This document shows positions 1-5,430 of a stretch of 5,552 bases of DNA, one piece after another. Within the stretch, counting starts at the first letter, position 1, and each line of letters starts with the position of its first letter. Location of the stretch: contig PYCK01000186.1 in the NCBI GenBank assembly GCA_009649835.1, positions 1 through 5,552 on the forward strand, given 5' to 3'. Source of the stretch: Candidatus Methanocomedens sp. (lineage in GTDB: Archaea; Halobacteriota; Methanosarcinia; Methanosarcinales; Methanocomedenaceae). Both the position numbers and the translations under genes were made by a program. The notes under the pieces are model-generated. The model saw only the letters and a program-made list of their open reading frames with translations. It ran no database searches and was not told where the DNA came from.

Positions 1-170
1 ATAATCAGCAGTGAACTTATGGGTGCTTGGTAGTAAGACTGTGGTGTGTATGGCTACCGGGCACGGGCTGAAGGATATGTGGGGGATTGAGTGAAGGGGT
101 GGGGAGAGGTAAATGTGGAATGGAGTATACAAGGTCAAAACATTCGAGACTATACACAACACATTTTCCC

Positions 171-254
171 ATTCATTGAGGGGACTACTTCCAGGGTGTA
201 TTATCCAGGCCCGAGGACCCCCTCAGAGTTGCAATAATTATCCGTGCAATGAAT
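171..254 (+). other. Candidate structured RNA/DNA element
   Basis: An 8-bp perfect helix can form between ATTCATTG (171-178) and CAATGAAT (247-254). Directly inside it AGGGG (179-183) can pair with CCCCT (219-223), extending the helix on one side. A competing pairing TTGCA (229-233) with TGCAA (245-249) uses the same 3' bases, so two mutually exclusive folds are possible. No known riboswitch or ncRNA family was recognised. Short pairings like these can arise by chance, so this is only a candidate. Confidence 0.25.
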
Positions 255-303
255 AAAGTTCCTTGTACATCCTGGTTTTGAGTGCTTGGCTTTCAACCCA
301 ACA

Positions 304-337
304 GATGCAGGATGCATCCTTTGGATGTCAGCATCCA
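304..337 (+). repeat. Two adjacent small hairpins upstream of pelA
   Basis: GATGCA (304-309) pairs with TGCATC (313-318) around a GGA loop. TGGATG (322-327) pairs with CATCCA (332-337) around a TCAG loop. Both stems are perfect 6-bp stems, three bases apart, and share the GGATG/CATCC word. They lie 87-120 bases before the pelA start and could be part of its leader or an operator. Their role is unknown. Confidence 0.35.
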
Positions 338-423
338 TTGACATTCTACCAACACTCTATCAAAAACCAGCAATTGTACATAAATCCAAAATAACATAAG
401 TTACCTGCACAATATATATCCAA

Positions 424-1473
424 ATGCGAGTTACCAAGCGAAACCTGAAAGGCAGGGAAGGCAAGATCGCCCTGACACCAGAGAACCTGGATGACCTGTG
501 GCACCTGAAATATATCATTGAGCCAGGCGACCTTGTGTTTGCACTGACCAAGCGGCGGGTGGAAGGTGCTACCGATAAACTGCGGCCAGAGAAGATGGAT
601 AAAAAACCCATGCGCCTGGGGGTGCGTATAGATAAGATCGAATTCCATAAATTCGCCAACAGGCTGAGGCTGCACGGCCTGATCGAGAGCGGGCAGGATA
701 CCGGTGCATACCATACCCTGAATATCGAGGAGGGTACCAACCTGTCTGTGATCAAGACCTGGAAGAACGACCAGCTCCAGCGCATCAAGGAAGCAGAAGC
801 TGCAGCCCGGCGGCCCAGGGTTGTCATACTGACCATAGAGGAGGGCGAGGCATCCATCGGGCTGGTGCGCCAGTTCGGTGTGGAGGATTATTCGAATGTC
901 AAGATGGGGTCAGGCAAGGGTGAATCGAGCAGCAGGGAAGAGTTCTTCTCACAGGTAACAGCCCAACTGGGCCAGGGGGCTGGCGGGTCCGAAGCAGTGA
1001 TAGTGGCCGGGCCAGGGTTCACCAAGGATGATTACATGAAGTTCCTGAAGGATAAAAAACCCGAACTTGCCGGGCGTGCCAGGACAGAGGATACTATTAC
1101 TATAGGGGTTTCAGGTTACCAGGAAGTACTTCGAAGGGGAGCCGTGGACAGGATAGTTGAGGAATCACGCCTGTCCAGGGAAGCAACTCTTTTAGAAGAA
1201 CTGATGGCCAGGATAGCTACCGAAGGGGCGGCAGTATACGGCTGGGATGAAGTGCACAGGGCCCGGGATATGGGTGCGATCGAGACCCTGCTTATTGCCG
1301 ATGAACTGCTAAGAGAAGGACGTGAGAAAGGTGAGAACATTGATGCGTTTTTGCTGAACATAGAACACAGCCGGGGTGAAGTGGTCGTGTTCAGTACCGA
1401 GTTCGAGCCCGGTCACAGGCTGCACAGTCTGGGCGGGATTGCTGCACTGTTGAGGTTCAAGATGGAGTACTGA
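424..1473 (+). CDS. pelA: aPelota, mRNA surveillance / ribosome rescue factor
   Basis: This is archaeal Pelota (Dom34), the eRF1-like protein that enters the empty A site of stalled ribosomes, delivered in archaea by aEF1A, and triggers splitting together with ABCE1. The 349 residues match the family length. The N-terminal Sm-like domain (about 1-130) opens with the typical MRVTKRNLKG and contains HGLIESGQDTGAYHTLNIEEG-type residues at 84-104. The central domain (about 132-250) carries the pelota GPGF motif at 196-199 and no GGQ, so it should not hydrolyse peptidyl-tRNA. The C-terminal L30e-like domain (about 258-349) ends with the characteristic HSLGGIAALLRF segment (334-345). The start is fixed by the conserved N terminus even though no Shine-Dalgarno is present. 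It is the first gene of a compact cluster; the next gene begins 2 bp after its stop. The family assignment is secure. The complex partners are known from the family and not shown here. Confidence 0.96.
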   Translation: MRVTKRNLKGREGKIALTPENLDDLWHLKYIIEPGDLVFALTKRRVEGATDKLRPEKMDKKPMRLGVRIDKIEFHKFANRLRLHGLIESGQDTGAYHTLNIEEGTNLSVIKTWKNDQLQRIKEAEAAARRPRVVILTIEEGEASIGLVRQFGVEDYSNVKMGSGKGESSSREEFFSQVTAQLGQGAGGSEAVIVAGPGFTKDDYMKFLKDKKPELAGRARTEDTITIGVSGYQEVLRRGAVDRIVEESRLSREATLLEELMARIATEGAAVYGWDEVHRARDMGAIETLLIADELLREGREKGENIDAFLLNIEHSRGEVVVFSTEFEPGHRLHSLGGIAALLRFKMEY

Positions 1474-1475
1474 CC

Positions 1476-2132
1476 ATGCCAGAGCCTGAAAAAGCCATAA
1501 CAGATATCAGGTATCTTTTAGACAGGGGTTATCCCAGGAAAGGAGCCATTACGTTTGTTTGCAATCACTACCGGCTGGATATCAAATGGCGGTATGTTTT
1601 TACAAGGGTGGTATTTGGCAGGGACACTATACAAAACCGCAGGGAAAAGACGGTAAAGTGTGAAGACCTGGACGGAGAGGTGGTGTTGGTTGACGGTTAT
1701 AATGTGCTGATCGGAGTGGAATCTGCGCTTAAGGGTGAGCCGGTCTATCTGTGTGATGACGGGTTTTTAAGGGATATCAGGGGTGTGTTCAGGAATTACC
1801 GGTGCTCGGGACTGACAGAAAGGGCAATGGATGAGATATTGGGGGTATTAACAGGTTTTGCTCCTTTTCGGGTGGAATTTTTATTCGACAGCCAGATAAG
1901 TAAGAGTGGAGAGATGGCACGGTGGGTGGAGAAGAAGTTGAAGGATGTGGGGCTTATAGGGGTTGCCAGAACATCGAGACATGTGGATCATGACCTAAAG
2001 CAAAGTAACGGGATCATTGCCACGGCAGATGGTAGTATTATTGATGAGGTGCCAAAAGCAGTGAATATCCAGGCGTGCGTGCTGGAACAGTTGAACCTCA
2101 GTCCGGTCATTATTGAGGGGGTTTTCAGGTGA
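1476..2132 (+). CDS. DUF434 family protein with PIN-like C-terminal domain
   Basis: This is a 218-residue protein of the archaeal DUF434 type, of unknown biochemical function. The N-terminal part (about 5-57) has the basic, aromatic pattern of DUF434 (RYLLDRGYPRKGAITFVCNHY). The rest (about 60-205) reads like a PIN-like fold: a hydrophobic strand followed by acid in LVDGYNVLIG (D73), then LFDSQISKSG (D138), VDHDL (D171, D173) and TADGSIID (D185, D190). These spaced acids are consistent with a metal-dependent nuclease site; that function is inferred, not shown. GGAG at 1464-1467 inside the pelA tail serves as ribosome binding site, 8 bases before the ATG. Its stop overlaps the GTG start of the next gene (GTGA). 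The close link to pelA suggests a role in RNA or ribosome quality control. Confidence 0.85.
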   Translation: MPEPEKAITDIRYLLDRGYPRKGAITFVCNHYRLDIKWRYVFTRVVFGRDTIQNRREKTVKCEDLDGEVVLVDGYNVLIGVESALKGEPVYLCDDGFLRDIRGVFRNYRCSGLTERAMDEILGVLTGFAPFRVEFLFDSQISKSGEMARWVEKKLKDVGLIGVARTSRHVDHDLKQSNGIIATADGSIIDEVPKAVNIQACVLEQLNLSPVIIEGVFR

Positions 2133-3121
2133 AGCGTATCGGTATTGCAGTGACCGACCCTGGGGACTGGACTGCTATTGCATTGAACGATGCGCTTGTA
2201 AAAGCCAGCGTCCGGCCTGTTGTATTCAGACTTCATGATGTGACCACAAGTATACAGGAACACAACAGGATTTATGCAGGAAACACTGACCTGGGATCCC
2301 TGGATGCAGTGATTGTGAGGGATGTTGGCGGTGCAGGTGGTGTTGGTGTGAGCGGTAGTGATGCGGGCAGTGATGTTGGTATAGGTGGTGGTGGTAGTGC
2401 TGGAGTAGGTGGTGATGCTGGCAGTAGTGTTGGATTAGGTGATGGTGGCGGCGGTTCAGAGGATATGCCGTATAGACTTGATGTGCTGTGCAACCTGGAG
2501 AGGTCGGGACTGAAGGTGGTAAATCCGCCTGAGGCTATTCGTACGGCTGCCAATAAGCACATGTGCTCATACCTTTTCAGGGAGCACGGCCTGCCCACAC
2601 CTGATACTGTACTGACCTCAGACATGGATGTAGCCCTGGCTGCGATCAGGGATTGGGGCAGGGCTGTAGTGAAGCCTATTTTCGGGTTCAAGGGAATGGA
2701 TATCCACTGCGTGGTTGATGATGAACACTCTGTAAAGCTGCTGAGATCGGTCATTGACACCAGGGGCGTGCTGTACCTGCAGCGTTTTATTTCCAATCCG
2801 GGCAGGGATATCAGGGTTTTTGTGGTGGGTGGGGATGTACCCTCTGCCATATACAGGCTGGCACCCCCAGGTTCGTGGATCAACAATCTGTCCAGGGGCG
2901 GCTCCCATGAGATATGTGAGGTAACCGGTGAGATCGCAGGTCTGGCAGTGGAGGCAGCCGGGGCCGTGGGTGCGGTATATGCGGGAGTGGACCTTATCGA
3001 GGGTGAGGATGGGCTGCAAATACTTGAAGTGAACGGCACACCATCTATCCGGGGGATATATGAGGCTTGTGGGGTGAATGTGGCGCAGGATATCGTAAAA
3101 TGTGTACTGGATATGGTATAA
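2129..3121 (+). CDS. mptN: RimK-like ATP-grasp ligase, probable tetrahydromethanopterin:alpha-L-glutamate ligase
   Basis: This is an ATP-grasp carboxylate-amine ligase of the RimK/MptN/CofF group. MptN adds glutamate to tetrahydromethanopterin, giving tetrahydrosarcinapterin, the C1 carrier of Methanosarcinales. Visible elements are the pre-ATP-grasp N terminus (MKRIGIAVTD), NPPEAIRTAANKH (132-144, K143), the ATP-binding VVKPIFGFKGMDI (180-192), QRFI with the DIRVFVV strand (218-233), SRGG (255-258) and the metal-binding D288, E300 and N302 in VDLIEG and LEVNGTPSIRG. The start is GTG, overlapping the previous stop, with GAGGGGG at 2115-2121 as ribosome binding site. Residues 67-112 form an unusual Gly/Ser/Asp-rich low-complexity insert between the VIVRDV strand and YRLDVLCNLERSG, which continues the fold normally. 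All catalytic elements are intact, so the enzyme is probably active. The ligase family is certain. The exact substrate is less so: F420 glutamate ligase CofF or another RimK paralogue are alternatives. Confidence 0.72.
   Translation: MKRIGIAVTDPGDWTAIALNDALVKASVRPVVFRLHDVTTSIQEHNRIYAGNTDLGSLDAVIVRDVGGAGGVGVSGSDAGSDVGIGGGGSAGVGGDAGSSVGLGDGGGGSEDMPYRLDVLCNLERSGLKVVNPPEAIRTAANKHMCSYLFREHGLPTPDTVLTSDMDVALAAIRDWGRAVVKPIFGFKGMDIHCVVDDEHSVKLLRSVIDTRGVLYLQRFISNPGRDIRVFVVGGDVPSAIYRLAPPGSWINNLSRGGSHEICEVTGEIAGLAVEAAGAVGAVYAGVDLIEGEDGLQILEVNGTPSIRGIYEACGVNVAQDIVKCVLDMV
2327..2464 (+). repeat. Gly-rich low-complexity insert with 54-bp imperfect duplication within mptN
   Basis: Codons 67-112 are dominated by GGT/GGC glycine codons plus AGT and GAT. 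The peptide GSDAGSDVGIG (residues 76-86, bases 2354-2386) recurs as GGDAGSSVGLG (residues 94-104, bases 2408-2440), an 18-residue or 54-bp spacing, each followed by a glycine run ending in Ser. The reading frame is kept throughout. This looks like expansion by slippage or tandem duplication in a surface loop of the ligase. Confidence 0.85.
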
Positions 3122-3130
3122 TGGGTAGTG

Positions 3131-3178
3131 TTATATTGTTTTACTGCCATCACATAATTTCCAACAGCATAGGGTGAT
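3131..3178 (+). promoter_or_regulatory. Candidate purC promoter and ribosome binding site
   Basis: In the 60-bp gap before purC, TTATATT (3131-3137) could be a TATA box that would start transcription near 3160. GGTGAT (3173-3178) matches the anti-Shine-Dalgarno end of archaeal 16S rRNA and sits 3 bases before the ATG. The ribosome binding site is clear. The promoter is tentative, and purC could also be reached by read-through from the upstream cluster. Confidence 0.45.
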
Positions 3179-3181
3179 TTT

Positions 3182-3898
3182 ATGAATAAGGGTGACGAAT
3201 TGTATTCTGGAAAGGCTAAGACCGTTTACCGGACAGAGGATCCTGATGCGCTTATTGTGGTGTTCAGGGACAGCCTCACAGCGTTCGATGGGGAAAAGAA
3301 AGCTGAAGTTTCTAAAAAGGGATATTATAATGCCCAGATATCCAAAAAATTGTTCGAACTCCTGGAAGAGAACGGCATCAAGACCCATTATCGGGAGATG
3401 GTGACTGATAATGAGATGCTGGTGGATAACATCAAGATAATCCTGGTTGAGGTCATTGTTCGAAACATCGCAGCCGGTTCTATTACTAAGAAGTATCCCT
3501 TTGAGGTGGGGCAGCCGTTGGAGCCTCCGGTCATCGTAATGGACTACAAGGATGATGCCCGCCATGACCCCATGCTGAATGAGGATATTGCGGCGGCGCT
3601 GGGTCTTGCTACAAAGGAGGAACTGGCAGATGTCAAAAAGACTGCATTGAAGATCAATGAGATTCTCAAGTCATACCTGGATGATAGGGGACTTTTGCTG
3701 CCGGATTTCAAGCTTGAGTTCGGGCGCAGGGGTGATGAGATCATTCTGGGTGATGAGATATCGTGTGATACCTGCAGGTTCTGGGATAAGGAGACAGGGG
3801 ATTCACTTGACAAGGATGTGTTCAGGTTCGATAAGGGCGACCTGGTGGCGGCGTATATGGAAGTTGCGCGCAGGATCGTGCCTGAGATATTCGAGTAG
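3182..3898 (+). CDS. purC: SAICAR synthase (phosphoribosylaminoimidazole-succinocarboxamide synthase)
   Basis: PurC joins aspartate to CAIR with ATP, giving SAICAR in de novo purine synthesis in the cytoplasm. The 238 residues match the bacterial/archaeal single-domain form (E. coli PurC is 237). Family signatures run in order: ELYSGKAKTVY (6-16, nucleotide-binding loop), FRDSLTAFDG (28-37), VRNIAAGS (93-100), DARHDPMLNED (125-135), LLLPDFKLEFGR (171-182), ILGDEISCDTCRFWDKETG (188-206) and the C-terminal DLVAAYMEVARRI (220-232). The ATG is supported by GGTGAT 3 bases upstream and by alignment of the N terminus with known PurC. It follows the mptN-like gene by 60 bp on the same strand. One small oddity is Cys195, where relatives usually have Pro in the GDE.SPD segment. 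No truncation is seen, and the assignment is firm. Confidence 0.97.
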   Translation: MNKGDELYSGKAKTVYRTEDPDALIVVFRDSLTAFDGEKKAEVSKKGYYNAQISKKLFELLEENGIKTHYREMVTDNEMLVDNIKIILVEVIVRNIAAGSITKKYPFEVGQPLEPPVIVMDYKDDARHDPMLNEDIAAALGLATKEELADVKKTALKINEILKSYLDDRGLLLPDFKLEFGRRGDEIILGDEISCDTCRFWDKETGDSLDKDVFRFDKGDLVAAYMEVARRIVPEIFE

Positions 3899-3915
3899 GA
3901 TCTTATAATAAGTGC

Positions 3916-3958
3916 TGGTTTTAATTTTACTCCCATTTATTTTGGATAATGATTTTTC
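3916..3958 (+). terminator. Candidate T-tract terminator after purC
   Basis: Downstream of the purC stop, runs of T occur at 3919-3928 (TTTTAATTTT) and 3953-3957 (TTTTT) with no gene on either strand. Archaeal RNA polymerase commonly ends at such U-rich tracts without a strong hairpin. Position and composition are the only evidence. Confidence 0.35.
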
Positions 3959-3961
3959 TCA

Positions 3962-3985
3962 ATCTGTGTATTTACAGATATCTGT
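3962..3985 (+). promoter_or_regulatory. Palindromic candidate operator upstream of the antitoxin remnant
   Basis: ACAGATATCTGT (3974-3985) is a perfect 12-bp palindrome. A further ATCTGT at 3962-3967 forms a direct repeat with 3980-3985 and can also pair with ACAGAT. It lies about 58 bases before the antitoxin-like start codon. Ribbon-helix-helix antitoxins often bind such repeats to repress their own operon, so this could be a leftover operator. That role is inferred. Confidence 0.35.
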
Positions 3986-4032
3986 GAATGCAAATGTTTA
4001 TGTGTCCAAATATCCTACAATATAAGCAATTA

Positions 4033-4039
4033 AGGTGAT
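4033..4039 (+). promoter_or_regulatory. Ribosome binding site of the truncated antitoxin-like gene
   Basis: AGGTGAT matches the archaeal anti-Shine-Dalgarno and ends 3 bases before the ATG at 4043, with the same spacing as at purC. This supports that a real gene once began here although the reading frame is now very short. Confidence 0.6.
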
Positions 4040-4042
4040 CTC

Positions 4043-4186
4043 ATGGCCACAATCACAGTATCAATGCCTGACAGATTTAATAGAATAAAAAAAGAATTCC
4101 CTGAAGTCAAACGTTGCGATGGCACGTCATGCCCCGCAGCTCTGCTGCGGTTGGGTGTACCATCGCAACGTTTGACTCGGTACTGA
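4043..4186 (+). pseudogene. Truncated VapB-like ribbon-helix-helix antitoxin gene
   Basis: The frame codes 47 residues. The first 22, MATITVSMPDRFNRIKKEFP followed by EV, have the pattern of archaeal ribbon-helix-helix (VapB-type) antitoxins: a short N-terminal beta strand (ATITVSMPD) and the start of helix 1 ending at FPEV, where relatives usually continue with a second helix such as WSEVAR. Here the rest is encoded by an 18-bp-arm hairpin beginning at 4105 and has a composition unlike the family (residues 23-47, with CDGTSC and PAALLRLGVP). Neither the second helix nor a toxin gene is found downstream. A good ribosome binding site (AGGTGAT, 4033-4039) is retained. Insertion plus deletion of a toxin-antitoxin module is the simplest reading. 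A chance short frame is possible but less likely given the family-like start and ribosome site. Confidence 0.5.
4105..4177. repeat. Long inverted repeat / hairpin element
   Basis: AGTCAAACGTTGCGATGG (4105-4122) is perfectly complementary to 4160-4177, giving an 18-bp stem. Inside, CCGCAGC (4134-4140) pairs with GCTGCGG (4144-4150) around a TCT loop. The 73-base unit can thus fold almost entirely as one hairpin or cruciform. It interrupts an antitoxin-like gene, so it looks like an inserted palindromic element. A smaller stem-loop follows (GATCT 4185-4189 with AGATC 4215-4219, inner CTCC/GGAG at 4200-4210) and may belong to the same unit. Element family was not recognised. Confidence 0.8.
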
Positions 4187-4261
4187 TCTTAGCTTTCCCC
4201 TCCTTCGGAGTCTCAGATCGGAAAATGTAAAACACTTCCTTTTTATCGGTTATACTTTATA

Positions 4262-4368
4262 GAGGCTGTCCAACAATCACTAACAGTAAGAATTCTCTTG
4301 CTTGCTTTTCGATTTAAAGCCCTAATCCATCTTCCTTTTCTTCATATTTTAAATTACTGGACAGCCTC
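4262..4368. mobile_element. MITE-like element, 107 bp, with 11-bp terminal inverted repeats
   Basis: The ends GAGGCTGTCCA (4262-4272) and TGGACAGCCTC (4358-4368) are perfect inverted repeats, each flanked by TATA (4258-4261 and 4369-4372), which fits a 4-bp target duplication. TATA is itself palindromic, so the visible repeat extends to 15 bp. The interior is AT-rich with no reading frame, so the element would need a transposase from elsewhere. Ends beginning GAGGCTGTCC resemble, from memory, those of several DDE-type insertion sequences; the parent was not identified. It ends 6 bp from the stop codon of the DUF2278 gene. A long-loop bidirectional terminator is a less likely alternative. Confidence 0.6.
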
Positions 4369-4374
4369 TATATC

Positions 4375-5382
4375 TTAATGAAAAACAATCGTCCATCCCT
4401 GTCTTGAAGCCTCATTCTTTGTATAGCTAACTCCATTCACTTTCAATCCTTTACTATCAAGTAAAGTAATAATTCCACCTTTATTAGACAACTGCATATC
4501 TTTTCCTGATAAGGTATATTTCATAACCTCCCCTGCTCTGATACTGCCATTTAAATAAGCTTTCTTTTTATTCTTATCAGCAAGGGCCCAACCTGTAAGG
4601 TCGATTAATTGAGGTGTTGTATTGAGCAGCAATACACTTTCAAGTCCGTAATCGTGTCCTTTCGGATTTATAAGAGCTGCAATAATACAAACATTATTAT
4701 CCTGGTTTTCAGGTGATATTCCATTACATGCATCAACAATCCGATGACCAGTAGTATCATCTGTATGGAAGCACTGGGACTGGAATGCTAAAAAGATAGC
4801 AACCCACCTCTCTTCGTCCGGCAGATGGATAAGGAGTCCACCATCCTGATATACACCATCATCTTTTTCCCAATTTTTTGAATTTCCCTGGTTCATATGA
4901 ATATCATGAATGCCGTTTCCAGGTGCAAATCCGAAATACTTATCTCTCTTTGTTTCAGGCCCCCACTTCTCGCCAAAGGCATATACTTCACTATTTTCCA
5001 TTGCAATAGCTCTGGCAATATATTTATGAAGGAGTTCGTTTAAATCGTTATCCGGACCAGGAATATCATGAGGCAGAGGTTTCATTTTCAAAATATCAAA
5101 CAAATTTCCCCTGATAAAATCCAGTGCTATCTGGCCCGATCTCGATTCCAGTTCATGAAAACCAAAAGATAGAGACTGTAGATCTGAAGTTACCGGATGG
5201 TTGAAATCTTCATCTATATAATATAACAGTTCAGACGGCATTGCCTTTGATTTAACATTAACAGCGACACGGTGCCGCCATTCATCATCTATGATCAATA
5301 TTTGAAAATGGGGACTATTTCCCTCTCCATTTCTACTATCGATTGCTTTTCCTTTAAGTACTCCATATTCTTTTAATGTCAT
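4375..5382 (-). CDS. DUF2278 (YukJ-like) family protein with C-terminal lamin-tail domain
   Basis: This 335-residue protein has two parts. Residues 1 to about 220 match DUF2278: the start MTLKEYGVLKGKAID, HFQILIIDDEWRHRVAVNVKS (25-45), GNGIHDIHMNQGN (155-167), DGVYQDGGLLIHLPDEERW (175-193) and FHTDDTTGHR (205-214). Residues about 230-335 resemble a lamin-tail (LTD) beta-sandwich: ALINPKGHDYGLESVLLLN (236-254), IDLTGWALADK (260-270), GEVMKYTL (284-291), GGIITLLDSKG (302-312) and a final VSYT...GWTIVF. The biochemical function is unknown. The His/Asp-rich HDIHMNQGN motif might be a metal or active site, but this is a guess. No signal peptide is visible, so it is probably cytoplasmic. The start is set by the family N terminus, an in-frame stop just upstream, and GGGTGG 6 bases before the ATG. 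It is convergent to purC and more AT-rich than the pelA-purC block, suggesting an acquired accessory gene. Confidence 0.85.
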   Translation of the reverse strand: MTLKEYGVLKGKAIDSRNGEGNSPHFQILIIDDEWRHRVAVNVKSKAMPSELLYYIDEDFNHPVTSDLQSLSFGFHELESRSGQIALDFIRGNLFDILKMKPLPHDIPGPDNDLNELLHKYIARAIAMENSEVYAFGEKWGPETKRDKYFGFAPGNGIHDIHMNQGNSKNWEKDDGVYQDGGLLIHLPDEERWVAIFLAFQSQCFHTDDTTGHRIVDACNGISPENQDNNVCIIAALINPKGHDYGLESVLLLNTTPQLIDLTGWALADKNKKKAYLNGSIRAGEVMKYTLSGKDMQLSNKGGIITLLDSKGLKVNGVSYTKNEASRQGWTIVFH

Positions 5383-5388
5383 GATATT

Positions 5389-5394
5389 CCACCC
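5389..5394 (-). promoter_or_regulatory. Ribosome binding site of the DUF2278 gene
   Basis: GGGTGG on the - strand lies 6 bases before the ATG. It is a partial match to the GGAGGTGAT consensus and weaker than that of purC. Confidence 0.45.
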
Positions 5395-5397
5395 TGG

Positions 5398-5430
5398 ATG
5401 CTCTTACAAACTGCTTAGAGCATTATATAA
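5398..5430 (-). promoter_or_regulatory. Promoter of the DUF2278 gene with overlapping inverted repeat
   Basis: On the - strand TTATATAA (5430-5423) is a good archaeal TATA box. Transcription would start near 5400, leaving a leader of roughly 20 bases. A perfect 7-bp inverted repeat, ATGCTCT (5398-5404) and AGAGCAT (5417-5423), separated by 12 bases, fills the space from the TATA box to the predicted start site, where a repressor would block initiation. The TATA box is fairly convincing; the operator is inferred. Confidence 0.55.

Larger units (their letters stand above)
1..423. other. Upstream non-coding region with short inverted repeats
   Basis: No convincing gene is visible. All three + frames hit stops within the first 35 bases, and the longest stretches open on either strand are about 50 codons with no ribosome binding site. 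The first 110 bases are rich in G runs. Inverted repeats occur at 171-254 and 304-337 and are listed separately. The last 50 bases before pelA are AT-rich (AATATATAT near 411-419) and have no Shine-Dalgarno match. The pelA message may therefore be leaderless or start further upstream. The TATA-like run lies too close to the start codon to be its TATA box if transcription begins at the ATG. Confidence 0.5.

Noticed and set aside
91..237. GTG-started frame of about 48 codons upstream of pelA
   Set aside because: It has no ribosome binding site and no family-like sequence; a frame of this length is expected by chance.
411..419. AATATATAT as the TATA box of pelA
   Set aside because: It is only 5-13 bases from the conserved start codon, whereas an archaeal TATA box lies about 25 bases before the transcript start.
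360..857. Open frames antisense to the start of pelA
   Set aside because: The + strand encodes an unmistakable pelota N terminus. The antisense frames show no motifs or ribosome site.
2272..3153. Long open frame of 293 codons antisense to the mptN-like gene
   Set aside because: It is the mirror of a clearly coding ATP-grasp gene. Its protein is Ser/Pro/Thr-rich with no family signature, as expected for a shadow frame opposite GGT-rich and GAT-rich codons.
4105..4177. Integron attC-like site
   Set aside because: The outer ends GTCAAAC/GTTTGAC come close to the R-box consensus, but each has a mismatch. The stem is perfectly paired, without the unpaired spacer and extrahelical bases of attC, and no integrase or cassette is present.
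4105..4219. CRISPR repeat or array
   Set aside because: There is only one inverted repeat unit and no regularly spaced direct repeats.
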